64,000 nucleotides of DNA from Lepidostoma basale (taxonomy: Eukaryota > Arthropoda > Insecta > Trichoptera > Lepidostomatidae), in contig JAHDVF020001353.1 of the NCBI GenBank assembly GCA_022606425.2, positions 558,001 to 622,000 of the forward strand. The letters are read 5' to 3'. Positions within the stretch are counted from its first letter, which is position 1. Each line of letters begins with the position of its first letter. Position numbers and translations under genes: made by a program. The notes under the pieces were generated by a model. The model saw only the letters and a program-made list of their open reading frames with translations. It did not search any database and was not told the origin of the DNA. Shown piece by piece: positions 39,046 to 49,090 of this stretch.

Positions 39046-39505
39046 TAACAGTCCATTTCTTTTGACAGGAGAGGAGAGGCTTGGAGCCGACAAAAAATGA
39101 TGAATGTAGGATAAATGCCGTAGAAATGAAATCACTGAGAAGAATGTGCGGGATAACGATATATGATAGATTACCGAACGACGAAATAAGGAAGAAATGT
39201 AAGGCAAAAGATTGCATCATAAGTAAAATTTAAAAAGGATCCATGAGTGGTTTGGATATATGGAATGAATTGATGAGAGAAGACTGGTTAAAATGTTGCA
39301 TACAAGCAGTTTGAGTGGGAATAGATGTCGTGGAAGACCAAGGAAAGCATGGCATGACTTAATTAATCAAATACTAAAAGACGGTCACATTCGAAGTCAG
39401 AAGAATCGACGAGCGTGCATCTTACGATGTATGAATGTGGAGGAACTAGAGAGGTATGTAGGTAGCCCTCCAGGAAAACGGCGTGATGGTGAGTTAGTTA
39501 TTGTT
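39046..39505 (+). mobile_element. LINE-A copy, tandem to the previous
   Basis: Starts with AACAGTCCATTTCTTTTGAC, the same start as the copy at 38371, then SLRRMCGI-type text, RKAWHDLINQILKDGHIRSQ and a decayed end CGGCGTGATGGTGAGTTAG. Several indels. Confidence 0.85.
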
Positions 39506-39529
39506 TAAGCAGAAACACTATGACTAATT

Positions 39530-40055
39530 AACTAAAACCATCAAGCCGTTTCCTAGGAGAAACTGTTTTATATTGACAACTCTCGCGAATCTTCTACATT
39601 CACACACCGTGACACGCACGCTCTGTCATGGCCGCCTTTCAGTATTTGGATTCCTCGACTTCTTTTTCCGTTCACATTACTATTATGTAATTTTTTAACC
39701 ATTCTTCCCTCATTCAATCGTTCCATGTATCCAAACCATCTAAGTGACCCTTTCCTAATTTTATTTAGGACGCATTTATTTACATTCCTTTCTAACTTCT
39801 TCATTGGGTTTTCTATCATACATTATTTTTCGCACATTCTTCTAAGTGATCTCATTTCTACGTCATTTGTTCTACTTTCATCCTTCTTCTCCCAACTCCA
39901 AGCTTCACTTACATAAATAAGGGTCGGCACTAGTACCCCATTATGAACTGCCAACTTTTCTTTAGTCGATATATTTCTATTTGCAGTGATGGTTTTGAGT
40001 GCACCATTTATTTGGTTTCAAGCACCAACCCTTCTTTCGATATCTTTCTCAGTCT
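39530..40055 (-). mobile_element. LINE-A copy
   Basis: CCATCAAGCCGTTTCCTAGG, then minus-strand RNVNKCVLNKIRKGSLRWFG, YMERLNEGRMVKKLHNSNVN; upstream text TCCTTCTTCTCCCAACTCCA and CGATATATTTCTATTTGCAG. Short deletions. Confidence 0.85.
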
Positions 40056-40400
40056 GCACAAGACAGAGTGACATGAAAGCGAATGGAGAAGGCCTTTGTC
40101 CTGGAGTGGACGGGAATAGGCTGAGGAAGAAGAAAGAGAGAAGATGTATATATTTAAAATATTTTGTACTAATTATTAGTAGATGTTTCGGTTTGTGGCA
40201 AATTTGATACGTCGTACAAGGGTTAAATCGAAATTACCACCCGTCCCTAGTCGCTTCTGTACAAGGCTTGTTTTCGGTTAGCAACGCGAATTAAGCTTAT
40301 AAATTATATTAGAAAAAGTCCTTGAACTTACAATACGCACGATCGTGCTTGGTGAGCCTTATTATTAAAACCTTTTTTTGTTATAATTATTTTTTTGTTT
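40056..40400. other. Unassigned
   Basis: No coding or shared repeat recognised. Confidence 0.3.
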
Positions 40401-40532
40401 TTGAATCGACCTGCGTGTGTGCCCGCTGTACGAATGTTAAGGAAGTTAGAGAGGTGTGTCAGGATAGAGTAGTGTGGCTGTCCTTTCTCTCTCCTCCACT
40501 CGGAGAAACGGTGTGATGGTTTGTTGTTGTTA
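40401..40532 (+). mobile_element. LINE-A 3' end, (GTT)n tail type
   Basis: AATCGACCTGCGTGTGTGCC, AGAGGTGTGTCAGGATAGAG, CGGTGTGATGGTTTGTTGTT. Diverged. Confidence 0.75.
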
Positions 40533-40604
40533 TCCACTAGTTTTTGCTTCAAGACCAGAATCTAGTTTCGTTAATATTTTTACTGCATATTAATAATTAC
40601 TATT

Positions 40605-40768
40605 GAATATGTCTATATCGGCCGCAAGATCAAATTAGGGCAGGAAAAGCAGACTGTGGATATATACAAAAGAATCGGCCTGAGTTGGGCAGGGTTTGGA
40701 AAACTAGATCGTATACTAAAGGCCAAAGACATTTCCATGAACCTCAATAGAAAAGTCTATAATAATAA
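40605..40768 (+). mobile_element. LINE-F internal fragment
   Basis: One frame reads IKLGQEKQTVDIYKRIGLSW, AGFGKLDRILKAKDISMNLN, RKVYN, the segment between the RT palm and C-terminal domain of LINE-F type elements. Confidence 0.65.
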
Positions 40769-40769
40769 T

Positions 40770-41460
40770 AAAACATTGAATTATTTATAGAGCGCCATTT
40801 TTATGAATTAATCATCTCAATGGCGCTGTAGCTCCATTTTATGAACTTGTTAAACTAAACATAAACATTTTAGTTAAAATAAACATTTTAGTATGGGGAC
40901 TGCACCTGACGCTGTCGATCAGCATTTGCATCAGGAATATATAGTTTGAACAGGTGCGTTTTGAACCTCGATCTAAACTCTGGCGGGTTTTCAATGCACT
41001 TTAAGTCTGCAGGGAGACCGTTCCAGGCCGAGGGGCCAGCTACAGCAAAGGCCCGGTCGCCGAAATTTGTGCGAGGATAACGCTTCGGTACTTACAATCT
41101 ACCCATCGCAGAAGACCTTGCTGATCGCAATGTAGACTGCCTCGCATTCAGTTTCTCGGTTATGCAGAATTCAGATATGTAGGCGGGTGTCATTCCATGC
41201 AGCGCCTTAAATACAGGCCAGCAGAGCTTATGTTGTATTCTTTCCGGACATTTCAGCCAATGGAGCTCCTTACGGTGTTGCGTTATGTGACAATACTTCG
41301 GCACACCCTCAAGCAATCTAGCTGCCGCGTTGAATGCAGACTGGAGTTTTTTGATTTGCTGTTTTGGAATGTTGGTGTAGATTCCATTGCAGTAATCTAG
41401 TCGTGACACGACGAAGGAGTTGATCAGCGTTTTAAAGCTGTCAACGGTATGATTTTCTTT
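40770..41460 (-). mobile_element. LINE-B (L2-like) copy
   Basis: Minus strand: SRLDYCNGIYTNIPKQQIKK, LQSAFNAAARLLEGVPKYCH, ITQHRKELHWLKCPERIQHK, LCWPVFKALHGMTPAYISEF, then after one stop FGDRAFAVAGPSAWNGLP and RSRFKTHLFKLYIPDANA. The most complete LINE-B C-terminal region here. The 3' UTR ends near 40800 with GGCGCTCTATAAA. Confidence 0.9.
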
Positions 41461-41579
41461 TAAGAGATCTTAATTGGCTTAAATGAAAATGAAATGAAAT
41501 TATTGATTTGAGATTTTAATGAAAGATCAGTCTCTGAATGGATGAGGCATGCATCCTCCAGATGGTTACATATAGATTA
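41461..41579. other. Unassigned
   Basis: No repeat recognised between LINE-B and LINE-F. Confidence 0.3.
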
Positions 41580-42385
41580 GAAACTGTGGTATTTACAGCC
41601 AATACCAATTACAAGCTGAACTGCACACAACGGGTTATGGAGAGACAAATGCATGGCATAAGTCCAAGGGACAAAATACGCAATACTAATACAGACGCCG
41701 AATAAAGCCTGTCGATATAATGAACCGAGGCTTCCTCTCTGCTTCTATGAGCGTGGTAGCTTTTTTTACGTCAGGCAGGCTGCTAACCTTACCCGACAAC
41801 CCTCCTCATTTGTCATCCGAGCTTTGGACCGATATTCTGGACAAAACACTGAGGGACAGAATCAGAAACACAGTAATACGTGAGACCTGCGATACCGAAG
41901 ATATTGTCAGATGGGGCAGGAAAAGAAGACGCTTCTGGCGCGACCAAGAAGAACGAATGAGCGACGATAGACTCCCCCGTGCAGCCGCAAACAACGTGCC
42001 AATGGGAACTCGCCAACCCGGAAGACCTGCGAAGGTATGGCGAGACAGTTGGAGTTCTGTGTCCCAGGAGACCTCGACGCCATAAAAACAGATACACAGA
42101 TCTACTAAAAGAGGAAGAAGAAGAAGACATAATGAACCGTGTTGCCAAACTGAAGTGGCAATAGGCAGGACATGTCGCCAGACAGGGAACAGATATGAAC
42201 ACCCAGAATCTTGACATGGAGACCGTGGGAGTAAAAAAGAGTATCAGTCGACCCCAAAAAGATGAGCTGATGACCTAATTCCAGTTGAGGGAAGAGGATG
42301 AAGTGTAGCACAAGATAGAGAGAAATGGAGAACGTTTGAATAGGCCTATCAGTGGGGAGACGGTTCAAGAAGAAGAGAAATACTT
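41580..42385 (+). mobile_element. LINE-F copy split by LINE-C
   Basis: Left part encodes TQRVMERQMHGISPRDKIRN-like text and ends ...VDIMNR; right part starts IMNRVAKLKWQ, then AGHVARQGTDMNTQ, QKDELMT and RNGERLNRPISGETV, with stops. The host text is continuous across the insert at the protein level. Confidence 0.85.
41728..42128 (+). mobile_element. LINE-C, 401-bp copy nested in LINE-F
   Basis: Encodes LWTDILDKTLRDRIRNTVIR, ETCDTEDIVRWGRKRRRFWR and RQPGRPAKVWRDSWSSVSQE, then stop, TGLLKEEEE-like text and a GAAGAAGAAGAAGA tail. ATAATGAACCG flanks it at 41717-41727 and 42129-42139, an 11-bp target duplication. Confidence 0.9.
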
Positions 42386-42755
42386 CATGCAGTGTTTTAG
42401 CATTTGTGTATTTCATTTTATTAGGAGTTTAGAGTTGACATTTATTTGTATTTATCGCGCCAAGTAACGGAGCCAAAGCCTGATAAATGAATGGATTTGC
42501 TGAATTTAGGATTCATGGAATATTTGTTTGCATAATAAATGTTTCCTGCTAACGGTATATGGGACTTCATAATATTACTCGTGTGTTTTGTACTGTGAAT
42601 ACATGCACGTGAATGTTACTCTAACGAACGTGTAACGTTTTTAATGTCCTAAATAGTGTAATCTAGATTGATTTACATTCAATTTCGATTTTATACGGTT
42701 TTCTTTACGCGGTTTTGAAATAACACGGTCAAAATATCTTAATATTAAATAATTG
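42386..42755. other. Unassigned
   Basis: AT-rich; no gene or repeat recognised. Confidence 0.3.
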
Positions 42756-42802
42756 TTAATGCAAAAACTTTGTTTTATATCACAATTGTATTTATTTTAC
42801 TT

Positions 42803-42850
42803 TACGACAGCTGTTTCATCAACCAATGTAGACATCATCAGGTGTTACAA
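42803..42850 (-). ncRNA. Hammerhead-ribozyme-like motif (FB-1, left arm)
   Basis: Minus strand CTGATGA (42841-42835), stem II region GTCTAC-ATTG-GTTGAT with one mismatch, GAAAC, AGCTGTC. CUGANGA, GAAA and GUC intact; CAGCTG self-complementary. Confidence 0.55.
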
Positions 42851-42967
42851 AAATATATATCAAATGTCAAATTTTCGTAATTTTTCGAATCTTTGTGTAT
42901 TTGTATTTGGAACAAATACACAAAGATTCGAAAAATTACGAAAATTTGACATTTGATCTATATTTCT

Positions 42968-43020
42968 GTAACACCTGATGATGTCAACATTGGTTGATGA
43001 AACAGCTGTCGTAAAATAAA
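42968..43020 (+). ncRNA. Hammerhead-ribozyme-like motif (FB-1, right arm)
   Basis: CTGATGA (42975-42981), stem II GTCAAC-ATTG-GTTGAT, GAAAC (42999-43003), AGCTGTC with GUC at 43008-43010. Complete core. Stem I pairing between CAC before the core and GTA after GUC is short, as in other minimal retroelement hammerheads. Confidence 0.6.
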
Positions 43021-43119
43021 TACAATTGTGATATAAAACAAAGTTTTTGCATTAATAAAATGTTAAAATATCATAGTGTTTCGGCCAAAACAATGGACTA
43101 CTTAATATTAAATGCAACG

Positions 43120-43265
43120 TGATATGTTTGAACTACTGAAAACCCACCTTTTTCATCTTTTATAATCAAACTTTAACCCAATTTGTATATTTGTTTTATG
43201 AAATTATTTTCTAACCCATCGCAAATGTCAAATTAAATATATTCATTTTTAAATTAAATATACAG
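43120..43265 (+). mobile_element. LINE-B 3' end fragment
   Basis: CTGAAAACCCACCTTTTTCA matches the KLKTHLFHI codons and 3' UTR of 26440-26500. No (ATT)n tail. Confidence 0.6.
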
Positions 43266-43379
43266 TGACAATTTGAGCAAAAACAATATCCCCCGACAGA
43301 TTAATTAGAATTTCTTCAATAAATCAAAAGTATATGAAAATATTAAGTATTAAAATTATGAGTCCATTCAGCAGCAATT

Positions 43380-43525
43380 TCACAATAGACAATATACCAA
43401 TTAAAGCTGTCTATGAATATGTCTACCTCAGCCACAAGCTTAATTTGGGAAAAGAAAACCTAGAACCTACCCCCTACCCCTTCGGGGAGACGGCGTGATG
43501 GTTAGTTAGTTAGTTAGTTAAATAA
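43380..43525 (+). mobile_element. LINE-F scrap joined to LINE-A tail
   Basis: KAVYEYVYLSHKLNLGKENL (LINE-F) runs straight into ACCCCTTCGGGGAGACGGCG and (GTTA)n of LINE-A. Confidence 0.7.
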
Positions 43526-44525
43526 TAATAATAATAACAATTTTAGAAGTAAAAGTTTTTCACCAAGCAGTGTAAACATTAGATTTTTTAGTGTATTTAA
43601 AAATAAATAAAGATTTTTAATTGTATCTCAATAGAGACGAAGAAACAAACTGGAAACTGAATATGGATGATCAAGGTGTTTACAGGACTTATGACCTGTC
43701 ATTGGTTGGGTTAAGCGCACGCTTTATGTAATTACAACATTCCCCATTCCACCATTGTTATTATGATCATGTATGATACATTTTTGGAAGTTGTATATAT
43801 ACTCCAAATCCATACTTATCTTCACGTGTCAGTTCCAGTTAGCCATCTATGTAGATTTGATTGTACTAATTAATTTTTTAAGATTAATCTATACAATCCA
43901 CCCACTAACGCCATCTATGAAGAATGATTGTTTAGCATTTAGCAAACTACTTTATTAACACAATGCGAAGAGGCTACCGCCTCCTAGCGCACTGTTTTAG
44001 AAGTCGCCTGGAGTATCACTCCTATTTTATACGCCAAATAATTGACCAGAATATTTACAAATATATATTTGTAAATATAAATAAAGATCCCTGAAAATTC
44101 TAATTCGCATCCAATCCATCAAAAATGAATGAAAATAGCAAAAATTTGGTCCATTCTTTTCCGTGCTGCCGGGAACTAATTGATAACCCACTAAATCTCT
44201 TACTAATGATTTCACTTTCCGTTCGGGGAGATTTTTCCATTCACTCTGAAATCCGCCAAATCATTAATCACTAAACCAACGATATTAATTGAAAACCCCG
44301 CCATTAGCGTTCTAGCCGAGTGTAGACCTTTACTTAGTGCGTAGCACCCACAGAGGTCGGCGCTGTTTTAAAAATACCCCGAGGGTAGTGGGAAAGGAAA
44401 TTAATCGATTAATAAAAATATCCACTAAAGAAAGTTGTATGCTCAATCTTTGAATTACCCAGGCCTTCTATCGCGGTACAATTAGTTTTTTACGCTAGTT
44501 TGTATAAAGCGCTGCTTCGAAATGA
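43526..44525. other. Unassigned
   Basis: About 1 kb without recognised mobile DNA, except a block near 43620-43670 (TGTATCTCAATAGAGACGAA, TGGAAACTGAATATGG) shared with 49970-50025. Mixed sequence at 44140-44400. No gene assigned. Confidence 0.4.
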
Positions 44526-44569
44526 TAAAATATTGTATCATTAATATAAATGAAATTGTATAGAACTTT

Positions 44570-44845
44570 AACTAACTAACCATCACGCCGTTTCCCCGAA
44601 AGGGTAGCCAGAAAGAATGGACTGCCACACTTTAATCGATGCGGCACTCCATCCTTCTCTTTTCGCCATCGCGAGAGACGCGGTGTGATGGGTTGCGAAC
44701 CTCATCGCCACCAACAGGCATCTCCCGCGCACACTTCGATCGTCCAACATCCACAAAATAAATCTAAAACAAATCATATAAAATACAATGATATAAAATA
44801 AAATAACAAAATACAAATAATATAACACATTATCTTCTTTTAGAT
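44570..44845 (-). mobile_element. SINE-4 copy
   Basis: Starts with the reversed LINE-A end, then CGCGAGAGACGCGGTGTGAT and GGGTTGCGAACC (B-box complement), then the AT-rich part ending ...TTTTAGATGGCACA. The 89-codon minus frame across it is a by-product of the GC-rich body. Confidence 0.8.
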
Positions 44846-44927
44846 GGCACAAGGTGACTCAGGTGGCTCTGAGGACGGGCGGGTTGAAGTGGAGATGGGC
44901 TGGCCATATCTGTCGGAGAACCGACTA
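44846..44927 (+). mobile_element. LINE-F fragment
   Basis: GACTCAGGTGGCTCTGAGGA and GGGCTGGCCATATCTGTCGG match 32086-32160. Confidence 0.75.
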
Positions 44928-44984
44928 AAATATTGTATCATTAATATAAATGAAATCATATAAAGTTTTACTATACTTTATGGG

Positions 44985-45540
44985 AAAAGTTATTGGAAAC
45001 ACGAATTTATCAATGAAAGCGAAAATGGCCGTTCACAATGGAGTTCTGGACCCAACCATTATGTATGGAAGCGAAGCATGAAACTGGCAGAAGAAAGATG
45101 AGAGCAGAATAAATGCGGTAGAAATGAGGTCCCTAAGACGTATGTGTGATAGAACGATGTACGACAGAATCTCAAATGCTGATATTAGAAAGGAATATAG
45201 AGCGAAATAAGGCATTATGAACACCATTATGGAAGGATCGCTGCGTTGGACCGGACTTATGGAGCGCATGGGTGAAGAAAGAATGGTTAAAAAAGTATAC
45301 GTTAACGATGTAAATGGAGAACGGAGTCGAGGTAGACCGAGGAAAACATGGCATGACCAAATTAATAAATTTTTAAAGGTTGGTCATGTCAGAAGCCGTA
45401 AGAATCGACGTGCGTGTATGACTCGCTGTATAAATGTGGAGGAAACTAGAGAGGTATGTCAGGATAGAGTAGTGTGGCGGTCCATTATTTCTGCCTACCC
45501 CTGCGGGGAAACGGCGTGATGGTTTGCTGTTGTTGTTGTT
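44985..45540 (+). mobile_element. LINE-A copy, (GTT)n tail type
   Basis: MKAKMAVHNGVLDPTIMYGS-like start, RSLRRMCDRTMYDRISNADI, then from 45217 an open frame MNTIMEGSLRWTGLMERMGE, RSRGRPRKTWHDQINKFLKV and INVEETREVCQDRVV to AYPCGETA, stop. Ends GTGATGGTTTGCTGTTGTTG. Best copy of the (GTT)n subfamily. Confidence 0.9.
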
Positions 45541-45594
45541 ATGGGTAAAATATTGCCAAGGCATAATAAAATATCATCTTCATCATCAAAAAAG

Positions 45595-45835
45595 ATATAT
45601 CCAAGTAGTGTGAATATGAAAAGAAGTCGAGAAGGGCCAAGGTAAATGGAATGACCAAATTAACCAAATACTGAAAGGTGACAATGTTCGAAGAAGGAAC
45701 AATCGTTGAGCGTGCGTGTCACGGTGTGTTAATCTAGAATAGGCGCGAGAATTGTCAGGATAGAACAGTTTGGTGGTCCATTATCTCTGCCTGCCCCTCC
45801 AGTGAAACGGCGTGATGGTCAATTAGTTAGTGACC
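45595..45835 (+). mobile_element. LINE-A 3' end
   Basis: AAGAAGTCGAGAAGGGCCAA, GAATGACCAAATTAACCAAA, CCTCCAGTGAAACGGCGTGA and a decayed tail. Frameshifts. Confidence 0.85.
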
Positions 45836-45884
45836 TTCATCACCAGCGATTAGTCGTTCAATGTTAGACATAGGCCACTCTTCT

Positions 45885-46270
45885 TGACTGGAACAGACTG
45901 GAAGCATTTGAAATGTGTCTCTATCGCCGAATGCTTAGAATTCCCTGGACAGACATAGTTACCAATACCGAGTCCTGAGGCAAGCTAGAGTTGACAGGGA
46001 ACTGTTATCAACTATCAAGGTTCAAAATATCTCACATCTGGGTCATATACTGCGTGGGGAAAAGTACCACCTTCTCCAACTGATATTGGAGGGGGAAATT
46101 GAGGGACGCCGAGGGCCCGGTAGGAGACAGATGTCCTGGCTGCAAAACGTGAGAGAGTGGACCGGCATCCGAAGTATAGAGGAGCTGTTCCGAGCGGCGC
46201 AGGACAGGGACAGGTTCACCGAGGTAATCGGCAACGTTGGGGGAACCTGACAGGGTACTAGAAGATGAAG
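45885..46270 (+). mobile_element. LINE-D copy, decayed
   Basis: NRLEAFEMCLYRRMLRIPWT, ISHLGHILRGEKYHLLQLIL, GRRGPGRRQMSWLQNVREWT, ending in GGT with a stop instead of the GGTRQGT of 31356-32010. One frameshift near 45975. Confidence 0.85.
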
Positions 46271-46274
46271 AAAA

Positions 46275-46550
46275 AGAAGTCTAGTGTTGGACATAGGCCT
46301 CCCTTCCCGACATCCACAAATTATTATCCCTCGCCACTTAGTGCCATTGACCTCCTGCCACTCGCTTGATGTCATCAGACCATCTTGCTTGTGGTCTGCC
46401 CGGATTTTTGGGGCCGGTTCTCGGTCGCCACTCCAGGGTGCGTCTGGCCCACCGTTCAGTACATTTTTCTGCTCCATTAGCTTGGTTATATAAACAGCTC
46501 CGGTTTGATTGTAGATCCATACTATAATCCCTTATCAAAGCAAATCATGT
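46275..46550 (-). mobile_element. LINE-F copy, 3' part
   Basis: Minus strand: EKCTERWARRTLEWRPRTG, NPGRPQARWSDDIKRVAGGQ, W, then a frame change and GREGRPMSNTRL-type end. Joined head to tail with LINE-D. Confidence 0.8.
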
Positions 46551-46629
46551 CATTCCCATGATATTTTATAAAACTTCTCAAAACACACGTTTACATTGAT
46601 ATTAATTGTTTAATTGAACGCTAAGGCAT

Positions 46630-46865
46630 TAATACTGTGGAATTCCATAGTAATAAACTTAGGACATTGAAAATAACTTTGTTTAATCCACTAAATATTA
46701 AAAAAATATTAAACAACACGACATGTTTCGGAGGATATCTCATTTTTCAGGTGTAAAAATATAATAAAAACATAATACAAAAAATAATTAAAAAATAAAC
46801 AAAAACTAAACTAGTTTTTATTATATTTTTACACCTGAAGATGGAGGTATCCTCAAAAGAAAAGA
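46630..46865. repeat. FB-3 palindromic unit
   Basis: Outer end AAGGCATTAATACTGTGGAA, left arm CATGTTTCGGAGGATATCTC to TGTAAAAATATAATAAAAAC, right arm GTTTTTATTATATTTTTACA to CCTGAAGATGGAGGTATCCT. Arms separated by about 40 bp. Confidence 0.75.
46715..46755 (-). ncRNA. Hammerhead-like motif (FB-3)
   Basis: Minus strand CTGAAAA (G8 changed to A), hairpin, GAAAC, ATGTC with GUC at 46722-46720. CATG before UC is self-complementary. The right arm has an intact CTGAAGA (46835-46841) but lacks GAAAC. Confidence 0.4.
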
Positions 46866-46925
46866 ACGTTGTGGCAGTTCATGTTATTGCCTACTCCTTC
46901 AGAGAAACGGCGTGATGATTACCTG
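46866..46925 (+). mobile_element. LINE-A 3' end shred
   Basis: GTTGTGGCAGTTCATGTTAT and AGAGAAACGGCGTGATGATT. Confidence 0.65.
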
Positions 46926-47479
46926 GTTAGATATATCTAATCGGCCCGGTACTTGTGCCAGCCCTGCTCCAGGAAACTTTGGGAGCAAATCGCACAGAAA
47001 TCAGGGTTGCCAATAAATCTCGGCCGACGGCGGAAGACGAACGGACCAAAGTTAATTCCGCAAATCGGTTTGCGGAAACGGTTCCAACCGGTTCGAGGGC
47101 AAATAAATTATCCGTTCGGTTAATTAGCCTCCAGCTGAGATTCTAATGCCGGTAAATGTATAATTCGTAATGGTATAAGTAGTGTGACCAAAATTCTTAA
47201 AATTAAGTTTTTTTTATTAAAGCATTTATCCTTCATCTTCTTCTTGGTTAAGGCCTTTTGGCTTGTTATTCCCAGCGTCATGTTTCTTCATGAGCTGTGG
47301 ACTGCCAACTGTCTTTTCATCTCTCTGGAAGTTGTCCCTAAAGTCTACTTCCTTAAGATAAACCGCCCCTTACTGCTCTTTTATCCTTAAATTCTGCCAC
47401 TCTGATAACATGTTCATTCCAGCACCTTCTTCTCCGCCGTCTCCATCTTACAATATTCTCGCTTCCCATAACCTACGGA
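46926..47479. other. Unassigned, GC-richer single-copy-looking block
   Basis: 46940-47150 is clearly less AT-rich (GGCCGACGGCGGAAGACGAA; CGGAAACGGTTCCAACCGGT). A 63-codon frame at 46955-47146 has no known domain. A host regulatory or exonic role is possible but unsupported. 47390-47480 holds scraps resembling LINE-F (TGATAACATGTTCATTCCAG). Confidence 0.35.
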
Positions 47480-47765
47480 TATCTATTGTACTTCTCTACA
47501 TGAGAGAGTACGGGGTATATCCTTGGCTCTTCCAACGACGTTTCTCTTGGGTATGCTGGGTTATAACACCCTCGAACTAAGGAGGGAAACTTATTCGGGG
47601 CTCTGTTGAGAACCCCTATATTCTAGAGCAAATAGGTCTTTTTGTTCCTGATAATTACCTGCGACAACGCCGACATCACTTGTTCTTTGCTCCGTCACGC
47701 AGAACCAACCTGCCTTTGGTGATGCCAGTAGGAAGAGCAATTTGGACGTAGAATCTAATCGTCTA
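47480..47765 (+). mobile_element. CR1/Jockey-like LINE, C-terminal part
   Basis: EYGVYPWLFQRRFSLGMLGY and, in another frame, LFVPDNYLRQRRHHLFFAPS, RTNLPLVMPVGRAIW. Two frameshifts; tail missing. Confidence 0.75.
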
Positions 47766-48183
47766 GTCTAATCGTCGACACATTTAAGTTCCTCCTGATA
47801 TATATGATTTTTTGGTTTCAGGTCGTTGTTTTATCTTTGTTACACCGTTTTGTGTCCAAATGAGTCGCCTAAATGTTTTTCGTTTGTTAGGTCTCATTTG
47901 TGTATTATGTATAAATAAATAAATAAAATGATGTTTTTCGTATTCTGACATGAAGGCATTTGTCAGCAGCGTGTGCAGCTTTCTTCCACATCTCACCTTC
48001 TCATTGGCGTCTAGGCCAACTAACTATTCTCCTTCCACATCAAGGTGTCCATCAAGGATTCTATTTGGTGCTAGAAAAGCAGCATTCACACCATATGTCC
48101 AATCCATCTTAACCTACTCAATCTATATAGCATGTTTAGCATAGCTTGGGTGATTTTTATATTTCATTCCTGTTATTTATATA
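47766..48183. other. Unassigned
   Basis: A (TAAA)n-like run at 47911-47925, otherwise mixed text. The stretch at 47945-48120 may be a LINE scrap, but I cannot place it. Confidence 0.3.
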
Positions 48184-48804
48184 ATATTGCCTGTTGATTG
48201 AAAAGGTACAAAAAAAGTTCTTACGTTTTTTGTACCTCAAAGATAACGGTTATTACCCCTGGCTGTACCCAACAGATTTCTTGCTGGGTATGCTGGACTA
48301 CCAATCATTAGAAATTAGACGAACTATCCATTTGGGTGTTCATTTTTTTCAACTGATTCGTGGTCGAATACATAACTCGGATATTTTGAATGACTTGACT
48401 TTGTTTGTCCCTGACAATTATCTGCGACAAAGGCAACATAGATTATTTCACCTGCCACTGTGTAGAACCAATTTACCTAAAGTTATGCCCGTGGGCAGGG
48501 CAATAATCCTTCTAAACCGCATCTCTTCGGATGTGGACATCTTTCACGATAGTGAGGCTTCCCTCAGAAAACATCTATCTCTTAAATAATGTGTTGTTCT
48601 TCTTATTGTTTCTAATTATTTATTTGGTCTTTATTTTTTAATTATCTGGTGTTTTTTGTGTTTTTGTCTATTTTTAAATTTCTTTATTGTATTTACTGTT
48701 TAAAATAAAATAAAAATTTACCTACCTGTATAGTCATAAGCGCCTTGGTTTAATACTGTAATGTTTATGATTTAAAAATAAATTGAATTGAATTGAATTG
48801 AATT
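48184..48804 (+). mobile_element. CR1/Jockey-like LINE 3' end, (TTGAA)n tail, young
   Basis: 131 codons (48194-48589), identical in translation to the end of 27646-29019, starting IEKVQKKFLRFLYLKDNGYY and ending SEASLRKHLSLK, stop. 3' UTR and tail AAATTGAATTGAATTGAATT. 5'-truncated at 48184. Confidence 0.9.
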
Positions 48805-49090
48805 CTCCACGTTCCACCACCGGTCAAGGCCCCCAAGATTTTCCTTAGCATCATTATCTCAAATGTATCCAGCATCTCTGCAAATTTTGGGGCCATTGTC
48901 CACGCTTTGAACGCGTATGTCACTACTGTTCTAATTATAGTCTTGTAGAGGATAATTTTTATTTTTCTGTGGACACTTCTTGATTTCAGCACAGGGAGAA
49001 GAGAAAACAATGTTTTGTTTCATGTAGCTATCCTTTGTTTATTTTTTTGTGCTCTCATTTCCTTTGAGTTTGATGTATCCAAGGTTTGGA
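48805..49090 (-). mobile_element. LINE-G, RT C-terminal fragment
   Basis: Minus strand FSLLPVLKSRSVHRKIKIIL, YKTIIRTVVTYAFKAWTMAP, LDTFEIMMLRKILGALTGGG. Matches the post-RT region LYKTLIRPVxTYxxExW of LINE polyproteins. Only copy seen here. Confidence 0.65.

Larger units (their letters stand above)
42756..43105. repeat. FB-1, near-perfect ~300-bp palindrome
   Basis: Arms 42756-42903 and 42913-43055 are reverse complements with few mismatches, separated by 9 nt (TATTTGGAA). Each arm carries a hammerhead-like motif pointing outward. The outer end TTTCGGCCAAAACAATGGAC is at 43080-43099. Transcribed RNA could fold into one long hairpin. Confidence 0.9.
44528..44967. repeat. Long direct repeats flanking SINE-4 and LINE-F
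   Basis: TAAAATATTGTATCATTAAT plus ATAAATGAAAT, 31 identical bases, stand at 44528 and 44928. Between them lie SINE-4 (44570-44845, minus) and an 80-bp LINE-F piece (44846-44927). The flanks remain related for about ten further bases. Confidence 0.8.
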
